Of a DNA stretch of 64,000 bases, positions 21,080 to 30,257 are shown piece after piece. The position numbers and the translations under genes are program-made. The notes below the pieces were generated by a model. It saw only the letters and a list, made by a program, of their open reading frames with translations, was not told the DNA's origin and did not search any database. The stretch is from Pseudevernia furfuracea (taxonomy: Eukaryota > Ascomycota > Lecanoromycetes > Lecanorales > Parmeliaceae): positions 1,364,001 to 1,428,000 of the forward strand of contig JAIUPT010000033.1 in the NCBI GenBank assembly GCA_022315425.1, read 5' to 3'. Each line of letters begins with the position of its first letter. Positions within the stretch are counted from its first letter, which is position 1.

Positions 21080-22091
21080 GGTTATGAGCCCGGTTGCCTT
21101 ACCAGCTTCTAGGGAGTGACTCCGTGCCGCTTAACAGGACGAACACGATATCCGTTAGCCGAAGGAGGAGTGCTACTAACTAACAATTCCTGAGCCTGCT
21201 AGACATTACCGACTATCCGACCGTCGACCGAAGGAGGAGTGCTACTAATCGACGTGAGTTGAGAAGATCAAAGGGAGTAAATCAGATCCTTCCTCAACTA
21301 AGGTTGACGAAGCCTGCATGTGATAATGGCATCTTTGAGAGCAAACATCAGACACAGATACTTCCTCGCTCACCACGAAAGCTCGCTGTTAGACAGAGGG
21401 CAGCACGAATCATCATCATCTTCAAATAGTGAGCCTGCTATAATGGCAACCTAAATACCGAATAGTGAGCCTGCTACAAAGGCAGTCAATGTACGATCTC
21501 TTCACTGAGTATTTCGGCAACACACATAGTGAGCCTGCTACCAAATGGCACATTCGATTCATACATTACTCTCTACGGGAATGGCAAGAGCTTGGGATGC
21601 ACAGGGCAATTCTACAGTGCATGACTCCAAGCCAGGCTGCCATGGTGTTGGGGAGGATAACACACATGCATGCGATTTGGATTTCTTCGATTCTTTTCTC
21701 GGTGGTGTACGACTCTGGAATACCCTGGGTACTCAGTCAGGGGGAGTGGTATCTGAGCAGGGGGAGTCATTGGACTGAGCACTCTGGAGTAGGGGGAGTC
21801 GCCGTGCAGAATACTCGCCTACCCATTTCGAAATGGCTCGAATCCTTCAGAAACGACATCAGGCTTATCGATAAGCTTCATACCTCACTATTCTACATCC
21901 ATGCTTCTTCGACTGGTCAGATACCAACATCCTTCGTCACTCAGGAGTCTCTTTCTCGACAACTACCTTACTAATTCTGATTATTGACGGCTCCGGAAGA
22001 TCGTCTACACTGTCACTACCTTCGATACATGTCTGCTTGCGATTCGGGTATCACTGTCGTTGTCAGTGGCTAGGTGCTGTTCGAGGGGGAG

Positions 22092-22224
22092 TGTTAGAAA
22101 ATGTGGCAAACAGCCCTACTAGCTAGTGGCTTGGCACGGCACTCACATACATGTATTCTACCTTCCTACATAGACACTCCTTAGTCCACTCAATATCAGT
22201 CGTCTAGACCCTCTCTATTCAACC
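22092..22224 (+). repeat. 3' LTR of the gag-less element, last base altered
   Basis: Matches 20947-21079 but ends CAACC where the partner ends CAACA. The flanking host sequence follows directly. Confidence 0.85.
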
Positions 22225-22402
22225 GACCTTCGAGATTCCCTCGCCAAGACACTAGAGTCAAAGCAGGATGGAGGTAAAGTGCCACTGAATCAGCCCGACT
22301 ATTCAGCACAATCATCCGTTGGAAGCTCGGGGACTCAATTAGAAAACCATATATGCTTCAGAATCAGATATTTGTTGAAGATAAATGCTGACACTAGACG
22401 GC

Positions 22403-24034
22403 CTATGTATTCGTATCCCATTCGCCAACGTCGGAGTGAGACAGCGAAACGGAGTGTCGACGCTTCAAAGTCTCTATGTTCCGCACCAAGAAACCCACTT
22501 GTACCTCTGGACCACCAACCTGAGTGCGCATATCCTCCCATCGGTCAAAACGGATATTCTCCCAACGATCAATGTCCTTGCGGTAGTCATCAAAATCGGC
22601 CTGGCTGATGCTGTCCGCCGGGTCGACTTCGTCCGCGTACCAATCGTCAACCTCTGGTGGTTCCGATTCCAGTTCTACCTCCTCCGGGTTACTCGGTGCT
22701 GGAAGTCCCGCCAACCAATCGTGGACGAAACCCCAGTCTTTCGCGGCTATATAAGATACCAATTGGCTTTCTGCCCAACTCTCCTCGTAGCAACCATAAC
22801 AATTCGTTGCATCGTCGTAGTCAGATCCAATCGCACCGACAGCTTGTGCTTGTTCTTTTGCCGCTTCGAATGCTTCCTCGGCATCGATTAAAGCTCGAGT
22901 GACTTTTTGTCCATATCGGATCTTTGAACGATCGAATTCACTGCGGGATATTCTATAAATGCCATTTTTGAACCCTTGCTGATAGTCTGAGAGATCTGTC
23001 TCATATGATTGCTGTCTGTTGTCGAATAGCGCTTGAACCTGATGCATTGTTGTCAAAGTCTCGTTGTATGACTCCCAAGCTGCTCGGCGGAGCGACTGAG
23101 ATTCTTCGGGAACGTTCTCTGTGTTTGCTAGAACGCCAGAATGCCGTTTCGGAAAACTTGCGCCATCGGTCATATTCTCGACTGCCTTGTGGTTTCCGTC
23201 CTTGGAGGCTTTCTCGTTGTAGGTATTCTGGTGGATCTCCTCTTGGTCTTTGAACTCGCTCTCGAAGTCGATCATCGTAACGGGTGTGAGGGGCCTGTGT
23301 GGTTCGAGGAGACCTGCTTCTTTCATCGCAGTGTCCAGGACCCACTGGATATGTGCTTTAGAATGTGTAACGTTTCTTTCGAGCTGCTTCGCCCCTTTCT
23401 CGAGCTCATCTCTTTGCTTAAAGAGTTTGAGCCTTTGAGGTTCTTGTTGTTGCATTATCTCTTGAAGCTCTTCAACCTTTTCTTCATTTTGCGCCTCCTC
23501 AATCGACAGCTTGATTTGATTGATTGAAGTCTCAAAATTGTGAGCTTCTCTGCGCGCATAGTCCAGTGGTCCTTGTTTTCCTGATAAATGATGACTATCC
23601 TCGTAGAGATCGCGAAGTTTGGCAACTAGTGTATCGGTCATGAGCAATGCCATACAGTCTTTCGAACCATCATTGGCCATGACGAAGCGAGCTGGACCTT
23701 CAGTGAACTGCGGCTGCAGATTGACTCCTTGCTCAATTGGCCCCTTTGATGGCGATGTCGTCGATTGCTGCTGCTGATTGAACGCTTCCTCCGTGGGTCC
23801 ATCTGATGGCGAATTGGTGTCCTGAGCATAGTCGCCTCTCAGGTCTCCTGGAGTGCTTCTGCCTCTTCCGCGGCTTGGGCAGTGTTGCAATATATGATTA
23901 GTTGGTGGGGTTTCTATAGTATTCGACAAGCCGCTCTCAATGTCACCGGAGAACTTTGGTGAGAGCTTCGTTTTGAAAGACTGCAGTAGACCAACGGCCT
24001 TGTCGAGGACAAAATTTCTCACGCGAGTTTCCAT
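22403..24034 (-). CDS. Family A coiled-coil protein A1, divergent partner of B1
   Basis: 543 aa from the ATG at 24034 (METRVRNF). An upstream in-frame ATG at 24088 exists, but the METRV start aligns with A2 and A4, and an acceptor-like TTCACAG lies just before it. Order of parts: short amphipathic N-terminus; variable Gln/Pro/Ser linker; conserved block LQPQFTEGPARFVMANDGSK; a long coiled coil (roughly residues 155-255); a second Glu/Gln-rich helical region (WESYNETLTTMHQVQALFDN, SRSEFDR, RALIDAEEAFEAAKEQAQ); and an acidic C-terminal block with EVDDWYADEVDPADSIS and YRKDIDRWE. No signal peptide, membrane segment or enzyme motif is present. The family is not one I recognise. It lies 498 bp head-to-head from B1 and resembles A2 most closely. 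Confidence 0.82.
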   Translation of the reverse strand: METRVRNFVLDKAVGLLQSFKTKLSPKFSGDIESGLSNTIETPPTNHILQHCPSRGRGRSTPGDLRGDYAQDTNSPSDGPTEEAFNQQQQSTTSPSKGPIEQGVNLQPQFTEGPARFVMANDGSKDCMALLMTDTLVAKLRDLYEDSHHLSGKQGPLDYARREAHNFETSINQIKLSIEEAQNEEKVEELQEIMQQQEPQRLKLFKQRDELEKGAKQLERNVTHSKAHIQWVLDTAMKEAGLLEPHRPLTPVTMIDFESEFKDQEEIHQNTYNEKASKDGNHKAVENMTDGASFPKRHSGVLANTENVPEESQSLRRAAWESYNETLTTMHQVQALFDNRQQSYETDLSDYQQGFKNGIYRISRSEFDRSKIRYGQKVTRALIDAEEAFEAAKEQAQAVGAIGSDYDDATNCYGCYEESWAESQLVSYIAAKDWGFVHDWLAGLPAPSNPEEVELESEPPEVDDWYADEVDPADSISQADFDDYRKDIDRWENIRFDRWEDMRTQVGGPEVQVGFLVRNIETLKRRHSVSLSHSDVGEWDTNT

Positions 24035-24532
24035 ATCTGTGAATCTAATGATGTTATGGTGACAGATGCGATAATGTTTGCGATGCATGCAGGTTTGGTG
24101 CTAATGAGGAAAAATCGAATTATGGTTCCAATGGGGGTCCTGTTTTGGGAAAAGAAGCTGTTAACGGGAAATTACCTTTATGATTGTCATTAACTGCTTG
24201 CAAGACAAAGCGCACGAGTATTAGGCATTTGCGCATGATGGCAGCCTGAGAGCTTTGTGTAATCGTTAGGCTTTCTTTGTCTTCATGCTCTGTCTTTATG
24301 AGACTAAGATGCTCGTGACATCTCTTCTTTGTCACTCGAGCAAATGGCGTTGTGCGATGTTCAACATGTCATTGCCATTTCCATCCACATACTCAAAAGC
24401 AACCTCGATCATCCAATTTCCAGCAATCTTGATTTTCCGAAGTTCTGACCGCATATAAATTCGAAGCTCTACGCCCTAGCAAAATTCTTCGGCACAAGTC
24501 GTTGCCCTCGTCAACCTTTAAATCCGAGCAGC
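24035..24532. promoter_or_regulatory. Divergent promoter A1/B1
   Basis: 498 bp between the two start codons. It contains TTCTTTGT at 24273-24280 and 24325-24332, GACAAAG at 24204-24210, CGAGCAAATGGCGTT at 24337-24351 (shared with A2/B2) and a TATA-like CATATAAATTC near 24451. The factor is unknown. ACAAAG-type sites are known targets of HMG-box mating regulators in other fungi. Confidence 0.5.
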
Positions 24533-25582
24533 ATGGGTCGAAGCGGTCCAAGCCGTGTTGGACCAAGCAATGCGGGAAGGGGTCCTCGGTATGCACCAAG
24601 CACTACTGGAAACAGAGATTTCGCTTCTCACATGCCAAGCATTCTAGAAACAACATCTCAGGGCACATGTACCTCTCGTATCTCGAGCGGCAAGTTCGGG
24701 GTTCTGGACGGACTTCTTGAAGATAAAGCCGTCTGGAAGACTCAGAATGACAGCCGAGGGAACGCACCGCAAGTCGAAAAGAAGAGTGAAGAAGATCTCG
24801 GCAAATCCATAGCATGTCTCACACTAAGCAGTGCTCCGAAGGTAGACTCAACAGTTCCCGAATGGAGGCGAGAAGGTCCGAGACCAGAGAAGTACCTCCC
24901 TAAATCTGCTGGCAGTAGGGCACAAAGCGGATTGATGCGGAAACCAGACTTATGTGGCCGCACCTTAGTTCCTAGAGCCAGCAAAGTATCTTGCACATTC
25001 ACGCGAACCTGGGATCAGCCTCGAATGGCTGAAGCGGGGTTTCTCAATTATTATCCATTTCACAAGCATGAATTCGCACTTGGAACCATTATTCGAGGTG
25101 TCATTCATGAACAGGATATCATGAATACACCTAGGCCCGCACCGTCCAACGCTCCGACGGCCATCACCAACGCTGGCAAAGAACACGTTACGCACGGGGA
25201 CTTCGGTCCAGTCTATTCTGAAAATCGGTTTCTGATAGTGGTCAACAATCGGCCTGGGGATCATTACCTTGCTATCCCCATTTATTCGCATAAAGGCAAC
25301 GGCCTTGCCAAAAAGTTCCACAGGGAAGAGTACGTTTCGGTCGCGGATCACCGCTATCTGGCGAACTGTCAGCAGCAGTCAGACCATGCTCCTCTTTTAA
25401 CGGAGTTTCTGAAAGATGGTATTGAAGAACTGTTACCCATGAGCGTGGCTCACGCTTCGTATCCCGTTTCACGCAAATATGGTTTGCCGGTGGCCCATCA
25501 AGGAAGACTGAATGACGAGAGTACAAAACGCCTGGTTGCGATGTATCTCAAGTGGGGTCAACCTTTTGAAGCTGAATGTTAG
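24533..25582 (+). CDS. Family B protein B1, DUF6590-like domain
   Basis: 349 aa, intronless, starting MGRSGPSRVG. The first 160 residues are Ser/Pro/Gly-rich and probably disordered, with short motifs shared with B2: GVLDGLLEDKAVW, SIACLTL and STVPEWRR. The C-terminal domain (about 175-340) holds the family B signature: FALGTIIRGVIHEQDI, YSENRFLIVV, YLAIPIYSHKGNGLAKK, YVSVADHR, SYPVSRKYGLPVAHQGRL and STKRL. This resembles the fungal DUF6590 domain (YGxxxFxVVxxxxxxxxxxPIxTYxGxGxxK..), whose function is unknown; the match is from memory. There is no signal peptide or membrane segment. It is transcribed divergently from A1. Confidence 0.82.
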   Translation: MGRSGPSRVGPSNAGRGPRYAPSTTGNRDFASHMPSILETTSQGTCTSRISSGKFGVLDGLLEDKAVWKTQNDSRGNAPQVEKKSEEDLGKSIACLTLSSAPKVDSTVPEWRREGPRPEKYLPKSAGSRAQSGLMRKPDLCGRTLVPRASKVSCTFTRTWDQPRMAEAGFLNYYPFHKHEFALGTIIRGVIHEQDIMNTPRPAPSNAPTAITNAGKEHVTHGDFGPVYSENRFLIVVNNRPGDHYLAIPIYSHKGNGLAKKFHREEYVSVADHRYLANCQQQSDHAPLLTEFLKDGIEELLPMSVAHASYPVSRKYGLPVAHQGRLNDESTKRLVAMYLKWGQPFEAEC

Positions 25583-25951
25583 CGATGGCACGACGGAGAG
25601 GAGAAAAGTGAGTCTCACCTTTGATATGAATGCTAACAGGGACTCAGATGGAATTAAATTCCATCGAATACCGAACTTCGTGGTGCATTTTTGTGTTACC
25701 TCGTAGTAATAGAAGACGAGTACTTCTTCTTTTCATCATTTAATGCCTTAATGCGAGTTTATTAGATATTGATCTATCTCTTCATGGAAATTTCATGTAT
25801 TGTTGTAATTTTTATAGCATTTTATCACAATTCTTCTATTGCTTCTTTATTATATAAGCTAGATCAGATCACATCTTCAACGCCACTGACATTATATTTG
25901 AAAAAGCAGTCATAGAAAGGTTCGAGAATTAATTTGATTCAGTACACTAAT

Positions 25952-25970
25952 GGGTTGCACTAAGCAACTC
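25952..25970 (+). promoter_or_regulatory. Short hairpin 370 bp downstream of B1
   Basis: GGGTTGC-ACTAA-GCAACTC forms a 7-bp stem with one weakened pair. The same element lies at the same distance after B2 (29886-29904). Role unknown; possibly 3'-end related. Confidence 0.4.
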
Positions 25971-26264
25971 GATTATTTTATGGATTGGCAGGGCACAAAA
26001 TTAAGGGATTCCGACCGAACATCAAAAAGTCCTTTCTAGTAAACCACCGTGACTCAACAATAATCATATCTAATATAGTTGTTCTTCTGAAGTAGATCTA
26101 AAAATTTAAAGCGAAAAAGTCGCAGCCGAAGGAGTATCTTTAGCAGTTCGACGTAATATGTGTCAAAGAATACTCGCTGTATTTACTATGCTTATGATTC
26201 TCTTCAGAATAACTACTAACACTACCTTAGTACTCACTTCCCATTCGCCAACGTCAGAACGTCT

Positions 26265-27764
26265 CTACGAAACCGAGTGGCGACGCTCCAGGAATTCCAC
26301 ATTTACAGGCCCCATATAATACTCCTCTTGGCCGTCACCGCGAGCGAGAGCACATTCGTACTGCCACCGGTCGATCGGCTTGCGATATTCCTCGAAATCT
26401 ATCTGGCTGACACTGTCCGTATGGTCGACTTCTTTTGCATCCCAATCGTCAACTTCCACTGATTCGAGGTTATTCGGATCCCCGGTCTCAGTAACATTGG
26501 CCATCCAATTATAGATGTCACTAAAGTCTTTTGAAGCATTGTACGAGGCCATTTGATTCTCCGGAAAGCTTTCTTCATAATTGTCAACGTAGCTTGTCTG
26601 CTCAAAGTCGGAGCCCGTTGCATCAACAGCCTTAGCGTATGCTTTCGCGGCATCGAAGGCTTCCTCAGCATCGATCAAAGCTCGAGTGATTTTCTGGCCA
26701 TGCCGGACTCTGTTGCGATCAAATTCACTGCGAGACATTTTATAAATGCCCGTTTCAACCCCAGCCTGAAACTTTGCCAAGTTTGTCTCGTATGCTTGCT
26801 GTCGATCATCGAATATGGCTTGAACCTTTTGAAAGGTCTCTAGTTTCTCATTGTAATCTTCCCAAGCTGCTTGACGAATCGAATCGTCATCAGCTGCAAC
26901 TTCGTTCGAGCTGGTTGAAACTTCTACGTCATTTGCCAAAACCGATGTCTGCTGCTTAGGGACACCTGTATCTTGTGCTACATTCTGAAACTCATATTCG
27001 CTTTGTGTTTGACTGTGACTTTCGTGGGGATCCTCGTCGTCCTCGATATCGGTGGCTGTAAACGGTGTAAGAGCCCTGTGCGGTTCGAGGAGATTGGCTT
27101 CCCCCATTGCTGTCTCCATAACCCACTGTGTGTATGCCCTAGACGCTGCAATTTTGTTCTCGAGAAGTTGTGCGCCTTCTTCGACCTCATTCTTTCGCCG
27201 ACGAGCCTCGCTCAACCTGGATTCTCTTTTTTGAGCGATTTCTCCGAGCTTGTCGGCTTGTTCTTGACTTTCCGTCACCTTCAGTGATTCTCTGACAAGA
27301 CTTATAGAGACTTCGGCATTGCGGGCATCTCGTCGCACTTGTTGAAGCGGCCCTTGTTTACTCGATAAATGATGACTGTCTTCGTAGAGTTCACGAGATT
27401 TTGCAATAAATGTTTCGGTGACTAATAAAGCTAGACAGTCTTTCGAATCATTATTGATGACGATAAATCGAGCTGGGCCTTCAGTGAACTGCGGTTGCTG
27501 AGTGATTTTTAGCGCGGTGGGTCTAGTCGATAGAGAGGAGCTATTCTGAGTGTATATAGTTTCGTCTCTCAAACTTTCTGACGTACTTCTACTCCTCTCG
27601 CGACCTAGACTAAGTTGAGATCTGTTGTTGGTTGACGGAGACTGTTTTGCACTCAACAAGCCGCTCTCAATGTCACCTGAGGTCTTTGACGGTGACCTTC
27701 CTTTCCAGGCTTTCAGTAGACCAGCGGCTTTGTTGAGGAGAAATTTCTTCACGCGAGTATTCAT
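26265..27764 (-). CDS. Family A coiled-coil protein A2, divergent partner of B2
   Basis: 499 aa from the ATG at 27764 (MNTRVKKF), which aligns with the starts of A1 and A4; the frame is open further upstream (to 27947), but a CAG acceptor-like site precedes this ATG. Blocks in order: QPQFTEGPARFIVINNDSKD, coiled coil (KVTESQEQADKLGEIAQKRE), VQAIFDDRQQAYETNLAKFQ, SRSEFDRNRVRHGQKITRAL, IDAEEAFDAAKAYAKAV, and the acidic VEVDDWDAKEVDHTDSVSQ with EEYRKPIDRWQ. It is the closest relative of A1, as B2 is of B1. No catalytic motif was seen. Confidence 0.82.
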   Translation of the reverse strand: MNTRVKKFLLNKAAGLLKAWKGRSPSKTSGDIESGLLSAKQSPSTNNRSQLSLGRERSRSTSESLRDETIYTQNSSSLSTRPTALKITQQPQFTEGPARFIVINNDSKDCLALLVTETFIAKSRELYEDSHHLSSKQGPLQQVRRDARNAEVSISLVRESLKVTESQEQADKLGEIAQKRESRLSEARRRKNEVEEGAQLLENKIAASRAYTQWVMETAMGEANLLEPHRALTPFTATDIEDDEDPHESHSQTQSEYEFQNVAQDTGVPKQQTSVLANDVEVSTSSNEVAADDDSIRQAAWEDYNEKLETFQKVQAIFDDRQQAYETNLAKFQAGVETGIYKMSRSEFDRNRVRHGQKITRALIDAEEAFDAAKAYAKAVDATGSDFEQTSYVDNYEESFPENQMASYNASKDFSDIYNWMANVTETGDPNNLESVEVDDWDAKEVDHTDSVSQIDFEEYRKPIDRWQYECALARGDGQEEYYMGPVNVEFLERRHSVS

Positions 27765-28298
27765 ACCTGCGAAGTTGAAAAACGTGTATTGATAGATACG
27801 ATGATACCAGCTGGGCATAGATCCTGAGATCTCAGACTGTGATATGTTAGAGTTTGTGCCTTGCACTGAAATTATTTTTTGAAAAAGAGAGGAGGGGAGC
27901 AAGACGCTTGAAGAGATTTCGCTAATTCTGAATCGTCTGAGTTTCATTGTGCTGAACTGTCAAATGCCGTTGAGCTAGGCTCTTCTTTGTTGCCTTGCCG
28001 TCAAAAGCGAATAATGTCAAAGACATAGTGAACGGAAATAGTATAGCGTGCGTTATTTTCGTCTGGAGATCGTCTTTCATGTTCGGTCTTTGTTTAGTCA
28101 AGGTATTCATTATACCTCCTTTCTCTCGCGCGAGCAAATGGCATTTTCAATCTCTGGCACAACGATCACCGTCCCGACCATCTCTCTATCCGATCATCAT
28201 CTCCCTTTTGATTGCAAGGAATACATGATATCCGAGATTCTTGTTTCACAACCCCTCAAACCTGAACGATTCAACGTCATTCTTTGCACTGACACAGA
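27765..28298. promoter_or_regulatory. Divergent promoter A2/B2
   Basis: 534 bp. It contains TTCTTTGT at 27983-27990 (extended TTCTTTGTTG), another CTTTGTT near 28087, and CGAGCAAATGGCATT at 28131-28145, which matches the A1/B1 element except for one base. Confidence 0.5.
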
Positions 28299-29516
28299 AT
28301 GCCTCGAGACGGTCGACCCGTCTGGCAACCCAGCAATGCACCGAGAATGAGTCAAAGCTCAAATATACCCAGCAGACTTGCAAAGAGGGATCCTGTTCCT
28401 TCTAAGGCCAGCAATTCAGGAAATCAGCCTCAACGACGATTTGCTGGAAGCGTTGTTTGGGGAAAGTTAGCGTTGCCGCCCCATAAACACAGCAATTTGG
28501 GCAAAGGCACCACCGGCAAGTCCGGGGTTGTTGATGAACTTCTTGACGAGGATGAGTCTTGGGCGACTCAAGCAGCTGATCCAAAGAATACATCACAAGC
28601 TGTGCAGGACACTCAAGAGGATATCATCTCCACAATCGCGGAACTTACCGTGCAGTCCGACCCAAAGACCGAGTCGACAGTGCCCGAATGGAGGCGTGTC
28701 AAAGAGAAGCCCGCCTTCCCTAAGCCTTCGCCTAGTCGAGTCGGAAGCATTTTCCTACGAGGTGAGAAGCAGATCTTCATTCCAAACCCTGCGGCTAGCA
28801 TAGTAGGTACCGTCTTTATGCGAAACACTAACGGTAGACCAGGTCAGAACGATCGTCCATCCAGAGGGGCGCCTTCCGTAATGTCTTGCACATATCAGCG
28901 AACACCTGACCAGCCACGTATGACCGAAGCAAGGCCCGATGATTATCGTCCATTCTTGAAGCACGAATTCGTGTTAGGAACTATCCTTCGAGGCATCATC
29001 CATGAGCAGGATATCATGGGAACACCTGACCCGGCAATGTCTCAAGCTCCAACAAACTTTACTGGTACTAACAACCGAGATCGCGCTCCCACAGCACCTA
29101 CCAATGCTGGCAACCGACACATCAGGCATGGCGAATGGGGCCCGATCTACTCGGAAAACCGGTTCCTCATCGTCGTGCATAACCGACCAGGGGATCATTA
29201 CTACGCGATACCAGTATACTCGCATAAGGGCAACGGTCTCGCTAAGAAGCTTTATAAGAACGAGTATGTTTCGGTTGCGGACGGTCGTTATCCTGACAAT
29301 GTTGTACAGCAGTCCACCCATCGCTCCATCACGGCTTTACTGAAAGGGGGTGTTGACGAGCTACTGCCCATGAGTGCCGCCTACGCCTCGTATGCGGTTC
29401 CACGCAAGTATGAACTACCCGTGGCCCATCAGGGGAGACTAGATGAGGATAGCACGAAGCGTTTGATAAGCATGTACCACGACTGGACCGGCTGGAAAGA
29501 GGGTGATGGACTGTAG
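28299..29516 (+). CDS. Family B protein B2, DUF6590-like domain
   Basis: 405 aa, intronless, starting MPRDGRPVWQ. The disordered N-terminal 200 residues share GVVDELLDEDESW, STIAELTV and STVPEWRR with B1. The C-terminal domain has EFVLGTILRGIIHEQDI, YSENRFLIVV, YYAIPVYSHKGNGLAKK, YVSVADGRY, SYAVPRKYELPVAHQGRL and STKRLISMYHDW. It has an N-terminal insertion relative to B1 (about 50 aa with PNPAASIVGTVFM). Head-to-head with A2. The sequence downstream remains collinear with that of B1 for at least 390 bp, so the pair duplicated with its 3' flank. Confidence 0.82.
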   Translation: MPRDGRPVWQPSNAPRMSQSSNIPSRLAKRDPVPSKASNSGNQPQRRFAGSVVWGKLALPPHKHSNLGKGTTGKSGVVDELLDEDESWATQAADPKNTSQAVQDTQEDIISTIAELTVQSDPKTESTVPEWRRVKEKPAFPKPSPSRVGSIFLRGEKQIFIPNPAASIVGTVFMRNTNGRPGQNDRPSRGAPSVMSCTYQRTPDQPRMTEARPDDYRPFLKHEFVLGTILRGIIHEQDIMGTPDPAMSQAPTNFTGTNNRDRAPTAPTNAGNRHIRHGEWGPIYSENRFLIVVHNRPGDHYYAIPVYSHKGNGLAKKLYKNEYVSVADGRYPDNVVQQSTHRSITALLKGGVDELLPMSAAYASYAVPRKYELPVAHQGRLDEDSTKRLISMYHDWTGWKEGDGL

Positions 29517-29885
29517 CATTTGTACCATGCAGTGGACATAGGTGAGCCGCACCTCTGATACGGATGCTGACAGGGACCCAGAAATGGATCGAATACCGGA
29601 CTTGATGGCAACTTCCTTGTGGGATTCCGTGGTAATGGACAACAAGTCTTTTTCTTTCCATCGCTCGACGTCTCACTCAAATTGTATTCCTTGATATTTC
29701 TGTTTATAGAAGTCCCATGGATTGTTGCCATTTTTATATACTGGAATAATAATAGTCTCTGTTGCAAAATTCTTATTTTGGTATTAACCAGGAGTACCAA
29801 AAAAACGAGAAGTACCGGCTTAGAAGTAGCGAAAGTACATCATTGGTCTATGGCAATAAAAATAAGACGAGGCTACCACACTAAC

Positions 29886-29904
29886 GGGTTGCACTGAGCA
29901 ACCC
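29886..29904 (+). promoter_or_regulatory. Perfect short hairpin 370 bp downstream of B2
   Basis: GGGTTGC-ACTGA-GCAACCC, a perfect 7-bp stem, at the same offset from the stop codon as the element after B1. Confidence 0.4.
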
Positions 29905-30083
29905 AATAGTTGATCACCAGAGCTAAGGGTCAACTCGCAATCCTTAGAGCGTCCTTCCCCAGTTCCTAATTAGATTTTGAAGCCATCTATGGAAATTTGG
30001 AAATCACTCGATTTGTCTTACAGTCCAAGAACTACGAATTACCTGGCATTTTAATCCTCGCATGCGGACTTCAGCAAGCAATT

Positions 30084-30245
30084 TTATATATACGTCCATA
30101 GACCCAGTTCTTCATCCTCTGCAGATGTGCAAAATACGCCAAGACGTTGATGAGCTGCCCACACCTCACATTTAGGTTCTTGTTGCTCAACAAGTTTTTG
30201 GACCTCGTCAATCCTCTCTTGACTCTCTGTTTTCAACGCGCTAAA
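30084..30245 (-). pseudogene. Family A fragment A5 abutting B3
   Basis: About 54 codons resembling the coiled-coil part of family A: LKTESQERIDEVQKLVEQQE, compared with EEAQNEEKVEELQEIMQQQE in A1 and KVTESQEQADKLGEIAQKRE in A2. It is on the minus strand next to a plus-strand B gene, as in the intact left pairs. The N-terminal half of A, the divergent promoter and the N-terminus of B are missing between this fragment and B3. One internal deletion would explain it. Confidence 0.5.
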
Positions 30246-30257
30246 GTTCCGCCTGCC

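Larger units (their letters stand above)
20947..22224 (+). mobile_element. Gag-less related LTR element (TRIM-like)
   Basis: 1,278 bp with 133-bp LTRs at 20947-21079 and 22092-22224 that match each other apart from the terminal base and differ moderately from those of the first element. The primer-binding site (GGTTATGAGCCC) and polypurine tract are conserved. The internal region has no long ORF. It contains three copies of AGTGAGCCTGCTA (about 21427-21545) and two of GGAGGAGTGCTACTAA; the latter also occur in the first element. The right end reads CAAC followed by host CGACC, without a matching duplication, so about six bases at the 3' junction appear lost. Confidence 0.85.
18640..22380 (+). 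pseudogene. Broken host coding stretch interrupted by two LTR elements
   Basis: If both mobile elements are set aside, the flanks 18640-18682, 20877-20946 and 22225-22380 read in a single frame: VNFAIDAWTSKCKS, YFRE and GFTSAVQEFFGAEY, then DLRDSLAKTLESKQD. Two TAG codons sit in the middle piece, both compatible with CAG-to-TAG changes. The frame crosses both insertion points, which supports one pre-existing coding region. I do not recognise the product. Confidence 0.4.

Noticed and set aside
25608..25639. Intron-like segment (GTGAGT..GCTAACAG) in the 3' region of B1, with a counterpart at 29542-29573 after B2
   Set aside because: Both are only 32 bp, shorter than the other introns here, and both lie after the stop codon. 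They more likely reflect duplicated 3' sequence than splicing.
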